Positions 12,958-16,027 of a stretch of 16,027 bases of DNA are shown piece after piece. Every line of letters starts with the position of its first letter. Positions within the stretch are counted from its first letter, which is position 1. The DNA comes from CAZZCN01 sp964652975 (GTDB lineage Bacteria > Bacillota > Clostridia > Saccharofermentanales > UBA5734): positions 1-16,027 of the forward strand of contig CAZZCN010000063.1 of the NCBI GenBank assembly GCA_964652975.1, written 5' to 3'. A model generated the notes under the pieces. It was not told the origin of the DNA and ran no database searches. It saw nothing but the letters and a program-made list of their open reading frames with translations. Position numbers and translations under genes: made by a program.

Positions 12958-14301
12958 ATGACAGAAAACATCGAAAATGAAAATGAGAGACTTAGTGCGG
13001 GGATATGGCTTTCTTCACTGACGCGATTTGCTTCGTTACACAGCTGTGTAATAACAAGAATACTTCAACATGCAGGCTGTATTGAGAATGTGTTTAATTT
13101 GAATACGAAGAATATAATAGAGTTAATCGAAGGACCTCCCGAAAAAGTAAAAAAGGCATCAACTTTTTTGAATGATGACACAAATAGAAAAAAGGCTAGT
13201 AATGACGGAATAATACATTACAAAAACGGTATTCGTGTTCTTGGGATAATTGACCAGTACTATCCAGAGCGTCTTAAAACAATCTCTTCTCCACCTGCAC
13301 TGCTGTATTACAGCGGTAAGGAGAGTATTAGGATACTTCAACAGAATTATTATGTATCAATTGTTGGAACTCGCAATCCAACCCCTTATGGAGAAGCAGC
13401 AACACGCAAAATCGTAACAGACCTTTCACAGAAAGGAGTCGTAGTAATAAGCGGTATGGCTAGAGGAATTGACAGCATCGCTCATGAAACAGCTTTAGAA
13501 AACGATGGTATGACAATAGCTGTTCTCGGTTGCGGTATAGATGTGGTATACCCACCAGAAAATAAGGGATTAATGGATAAAATCAAGGGGAAGGGTATGC
13601 TTATCAGTGAGTGTCCTCCTGGAACAAAGCCTGTGAGATCATACTTTCCAGCAAGAAACAGAATTATAAGCGGACTTTCTGACTGCGTAGCAATTATTGA
13701 GGCATCAAAGAAAAGCGGTACAATGATAACAGCAGGATATGCGGGAGACCAGGGCAGAGATCTGTTTGCAGTACCGGGAAGTATTTTTTCACCTGGAAGC
13801 CAGGGTACTAACCAGTTGATTCAAGATGGTGCATGTGTTTTGACCAATGTTGAGGATATGCTTTGGAAACTGCCTTTTCAGAGTGTACAAAACATATTTT
13901 CAATAAATTCATTGTTTAACAGTACAAATGTGGAAAATGCCAATAATGTCGTCTCAGTGAGCGGCACTGGTTCTGAAAATGATAATTTGATTATAGATAA
14001 ATCTTCAGCGAATAATCCAGTTTCTACGAATACACCAGTTTCTACGAATAGTCCTGTTTCTACGAATAAACTAGTTTGTACGAATAGTCCTGTTTCTACG
14101 AATACCCCTATAGCTAAATCTGCAACAGAGTATAATGATTTAAAGAAGATATTATTATATACAGAAAAAACCATTGATGAGATAGCCATGCTTATGGGAA
14201 TTACAATTGAAAAGGCTTCAGAAATCCTGTCATTTTCAGAACTGACAGGAGAGGTGATTTGTAGAAACGGCAGATTTTCTTTGACAGAATCCTATAAATA
14301 A
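12958..14301 (+). CDS. dprA: DNA-processing protein DprA
   Basis: The 447-residue protein has an N-terminal SAM-like helical region (about 1-70), the DprA Rossmann core (about 75-315; SIVGTRNPTPYG at 134-145, SGMARGID at 165-172, FPARNRIISG, SGTMITAGYA, FAVPGS), and a C-terminal winged helix (about 390-447; TIDEIAMLMGITIEKASEILSF). DprA loads RecA onto incoming single-stranded DNA in transformation and is also widespread in species not known to be competent. The linker between core and winged helix (about 320-388) is unusually long, with five tandem six-residue PVSTN-type repeats at 354-383. The start ATG has only a weak upstream AAGAG, and the gene lies 11 bases after comM, so coupled expression is likely. 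topA follows after 56 bases. Confidence 0.95.
   Translation: MTENIENENERLSAGIWLSSLTRFASLHSCVITRILQHAGCIENVFNLNTKNIIELIEGPPEKVKKASTFLNDDTNRKKASNDGIIHYKNGIRVLGIIDQYYPERLKTISSPPALLYYSGKESIRILQQNYYVSIVGTRNPTPYGEAATRKIVTDLSQKGVVVISGMARGIDSIAHETALENDGMTIAVLGCGIDVVYPPENKGLMDKIKGKGMLISECPPGTKPVRSYFPARNRIISGLSDCVAIIEASKKSGTMITAGYAGDQGRDLFAVPGSIFSPGSQGTNQLIQDGACVLTNVEDMLWKLPFQSVQNIFSINSLFNSTNVENANNVVSVSGTGSENDNLIIDKSSANNPVSTNTPVSTNSPVSTNKLVCTNSPVSTNTPIAKSATEYNDLKKILLYTEKTIDEIAMLMGITIEKASEILSFSELTGEVICRNGRFSLTESYK
14017..14106 (+). repeat. Five tandem 18-base coding repeats in the dprA linker
   Basis: Units begin at 14017, 14035, 14053, 14071 and 14089. Each encodes a version of PVSTN plus one residue (T, S or K); the fourth reads LVCTNS. 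A partial sixth unit follows. The unit is divisible by three, so slippage would alter linker length without breaking the frame. Confidence 0.93.
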
Positions 14302-14357
14302 AGTATAAATGAAAAGGAATATTTATCTTTAATATAAAAAAGAGGGATTGTGAATAA

Positions 14358-16027
14358 ATGAAACGAATTTTAGTAATAGTTGAATCACCTGCAAAAGCAA
14401 AGACGATCGGGCGCTATCTTGGCGAAAAATACAGAATAGCAGCATCGGTAGGACATATAAGAGACCTTCCATCTTCCATCATGGGAGTAGATACGAAAAA
14501 CAACTTTAAACCGCAATACATTCCCATGAAAGGGAAGGACAAAATCATCAAGGAATTAAAATCCCTTGCAATGGACAGCGACCAGATATTAATTGCAACC
14601 GACCCTGACCGAGAGGGAGAAGCCATCGGTTGGCATATAGCCACCATACTTAAAATAGACCCTAAAAGCCAGTGTAGAATAACATTCAACGAAATTACAG
14701 AGACAGCTGTCAAAACTGCAGTAGAGCATCCAAGGTCACTAAATATGGATCTAGTAAATGCACAGCAGGCGAGAAGAATACTTGACAGACTTGTTGGTTA
14801 TGAATTAAGTCCGCTTTTGTGGCAAAAGGTCAAGAAAGGCCTTTCTGCGGGTCGTGTCCAATCAGTTGCTACGAAAATAATAGTCGACAAAGAAGAAGAG
14901 ATTCAGGCGTTCAAACCAGAAGAATACTGGAATCTTACAGCAGATTTATCCAAAATGAAGCAGGAAGCAACTTTTAAAGCAAAATATCACGGAACGCTAA
15001 CCAATGATAAGGTATCAAAACAAAAAGTCAGTAACGAGCAAGAAAAAGATGTTATTTTAAAAGAAATCAAAGACAAGAAGTTTTTTGTTCATGAAGTAAA
15101 AAAAGGCAACAAGAAGAAAACCCCATACGCCCCGTTTACAACAAGTACATTGCAGCAGGACGCATCGAGAATTCTTGGATTTACGTCGAAAAAGACAATG
15201 AGTGTCGCACAGCAATTATACGAAGGTGTCGAGCTTGGAACCATGGGACAGACAGCCCTTGTTACATACATAAGAACTGATTCAGTGCGTTCATCAACAG
15301 AAGCAATTGACGAGATAAGGCAATTGATTGGACAAAAATATGGTGATGAATATATCTCCAAGACAGTAAGAAATTTCAAGAACAAGAACAAAACGCAAGA
15401 CGGACATGAAGCCATAAGACCTGCGCATTTTGACATCTTACCCGATAGCATCAACACCATTCTCAGTTTCGATCAATACAGACTTTACAAATTGATATGG
15501 AACAGGTTTATGGCATCGCAGATGTCCGATGCTTCTGTAGACACAGTGACAGTAGATATAGCTGTCGACAGGCATGTTTTCAGAGCGGTTGGAGAGACAG
15601 TCAAATTTCCGGGATATCTGGCAGCTTATGGAGAACAGGCCGTCAAACCGGTCGAAAAGGAAGAAGATGACACCGAAGAAGAGACTGCTAAGAATGTTGC
15701 AGAGAAAATTCCTGAGTTGAGTGTTTCCGAAGAGCTTGACTGCAAAAATCTATCAAACGAACAGAAATTCACCTTGCCACCAGCTCGCTATACCGAAGCC
15801 ACCCTGATAAAAACACTAGAAGAAAAGGGAATAGGAAGACCATCAACATATGCCCCGACTATTTCTACTATTCTAGAAAGAAAATATATCGACAAGGATA
15901 AGAAGTATCTATTGCCGACCTCTCTTGGTAAAATTGTTACCGAGATGCTTAAAGGAAGCTTCGAAAATATTGTAGATGTTCATTTTACTGCAGAGATGGA
16001 GAATTCACTTGATACTGTAGAGCTTGG
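14358..16027 (+). CDS. topA: DNA topoisomerase I (type IA), N-terminal 556 residues (partial)
   Basis: The frame runs from ATG 14358 off the end of the window. The TOPRIM domain opens MKRILVIVESPAKAKTIGRYLG with the catalytic E9, and has DPDREGE at 82-88 for metal binding. The toroidal core includes QQARRILDRLVGYELSPLLW and SAGRVQSVA. The active-site tyrosine is Y304 in VTYIRTDS. PARYTEATLIKTLEEKGIGRPSTYAPT is present near the end of the visible part. It relaxes negatively supercoiled DNA by single-strand passage. A Glu/Asp-rich insert lies at about 430-455 (EKEEDDTEEET). Any C-terminal zinc-binding domains lie beyond the window. GAGGG (14342-14346) precedes the start. A dprA-topA order is common in Firmicutes. 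Confidence 0.97.
   Translation, partial: MKRILVIVESPAKAKTIGRYLGEKYRIAASVGHIRDLPSSIMGVDTKNNFKPQYIPMKGKDKIIKELKSLAMDSDQILIATDPDREGEAIGWHIATILKIDPKSQCRITFNEITETAVKTAVEHPRSLNMDLVNAQQARRILDRLVGYELSPLLWQKVKKGLSAGRVQSVATKIIVDKEEEIQAFKPEEYWNLTADLSKMKQEATFKAKYHGTLTNDKVSKQKVSNEQEKDVILKEIKDKKFFVHEVKKGNKKKTPYAPFTTSTLQQDASRILGFTSKKTMSVAQQLYEGVELGTMGQTALVTYIRTDSVRSSTEAIDEIRQLIGQKYGDEYISKTVRNFKNKNKTQDGHEAIRPAHFDILPDSINTILSFDQYRLYKLIWNRFMASQMSDASVDTVTVDIAVDRHVFRAVGETVKFPGYLAAYGEQAVKPVEKEEDDTEEETAKNVAEKIPELSVSEELDCKNLSNEQKFTLPPARYTEATLIKTLEEKGIGRPSTYAPTISTILERKYIDKDKKYLLPTSLGKIVTEMLKGSFENIVDVHFTAEMENSLDTVEL

Noticed and set aside
14302..14357. Search for a terminator or promoter between dprA and topA
   Set aside because: No hairpin with a T-tract and no convincing -35/-10 pair was found in these 56 bases.
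1..16027. CRISPR arrays, tRNA or rRNA genes, insertion sequences or prophage genes
   Set aside because: None was seen: no regularly spaced repeats with unique spacers, no transposase or integrase motifs and no RNA gene signatures.

Overview
The window is about 16 kb of AT-rich bacterial chromosome from a low-GC Firmicute, most likely class Clostridia. The basis is the gene content (cmk-plsC followed by a fused ispH-rpsA, a ZAS-type anti-sigma factor next to polA, and dprA followed by topA), strong Shine-Dalgarno sites, use of GTG and TTG starts, and typical sigma-A promoters. I cannot name a genus. A run of ten Ns at 3411-3420 is a scaffold join, so this is a draft or metagenome assembly.

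Layout. (1) 1-3305, plus strand: the 3' end of cmk, overlapping plsC, then an IspH-ribosomal protein S1 fusion with a long repetitive acidic tail. (2) 3306-3770: the assembly gap, then a second, non-identical copy of the acidic tail ending at its own stop, a possible 20-residue small ORF, and a strong intrinsic terminator. (3) 3771-4323: an AT-rich dyad, a near-ideal promoter with a LexA-type box at the predicted start of transcription, and a 141-residue membrane-anchored protein of no family I recognise. This is the most likely undescribed item in the window: a candidate DNA-damage-inducible membrane protein. (4) 4394-9021, plus strand: a sigma-70 family ECF-like sigma factor with an extended -10 promoter, its membrane-bound zinc anti-sigma factor, and polA only 4 bases downstream. 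(5) 9022-9834: a degenerate tandem duplication of the polA 3' end, a weaker LexA-like site, and coaE. (6) 9986-11077, minus strand: ychF, with its own TTGCAT-17-TATAAT promoter. (7) 11405-16027, plus strand: comM/yifB, dprA and the first two thirds of topA.

How the genes fit together. Most are housekeeping: nucleotide, phospholipid, isoprenoid and CoA synthesis, translation, and DNA repair, uptake and topology. The comM-dprA-topA run is DNA processing. The sigma/anti-sigma/polA run suggests that repair polymerase expression is tied to an envelope-sensing regulator. The putative SOS-controlled gene lies directly upstream of that run. Two coding minisatellites (the ispH-rpsA tail and the DprA linker) should vary in length between strains. 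Three starts were moved from the longest ORF on the basis of ribosome binding sites: the sigma factor, ychF and comM.
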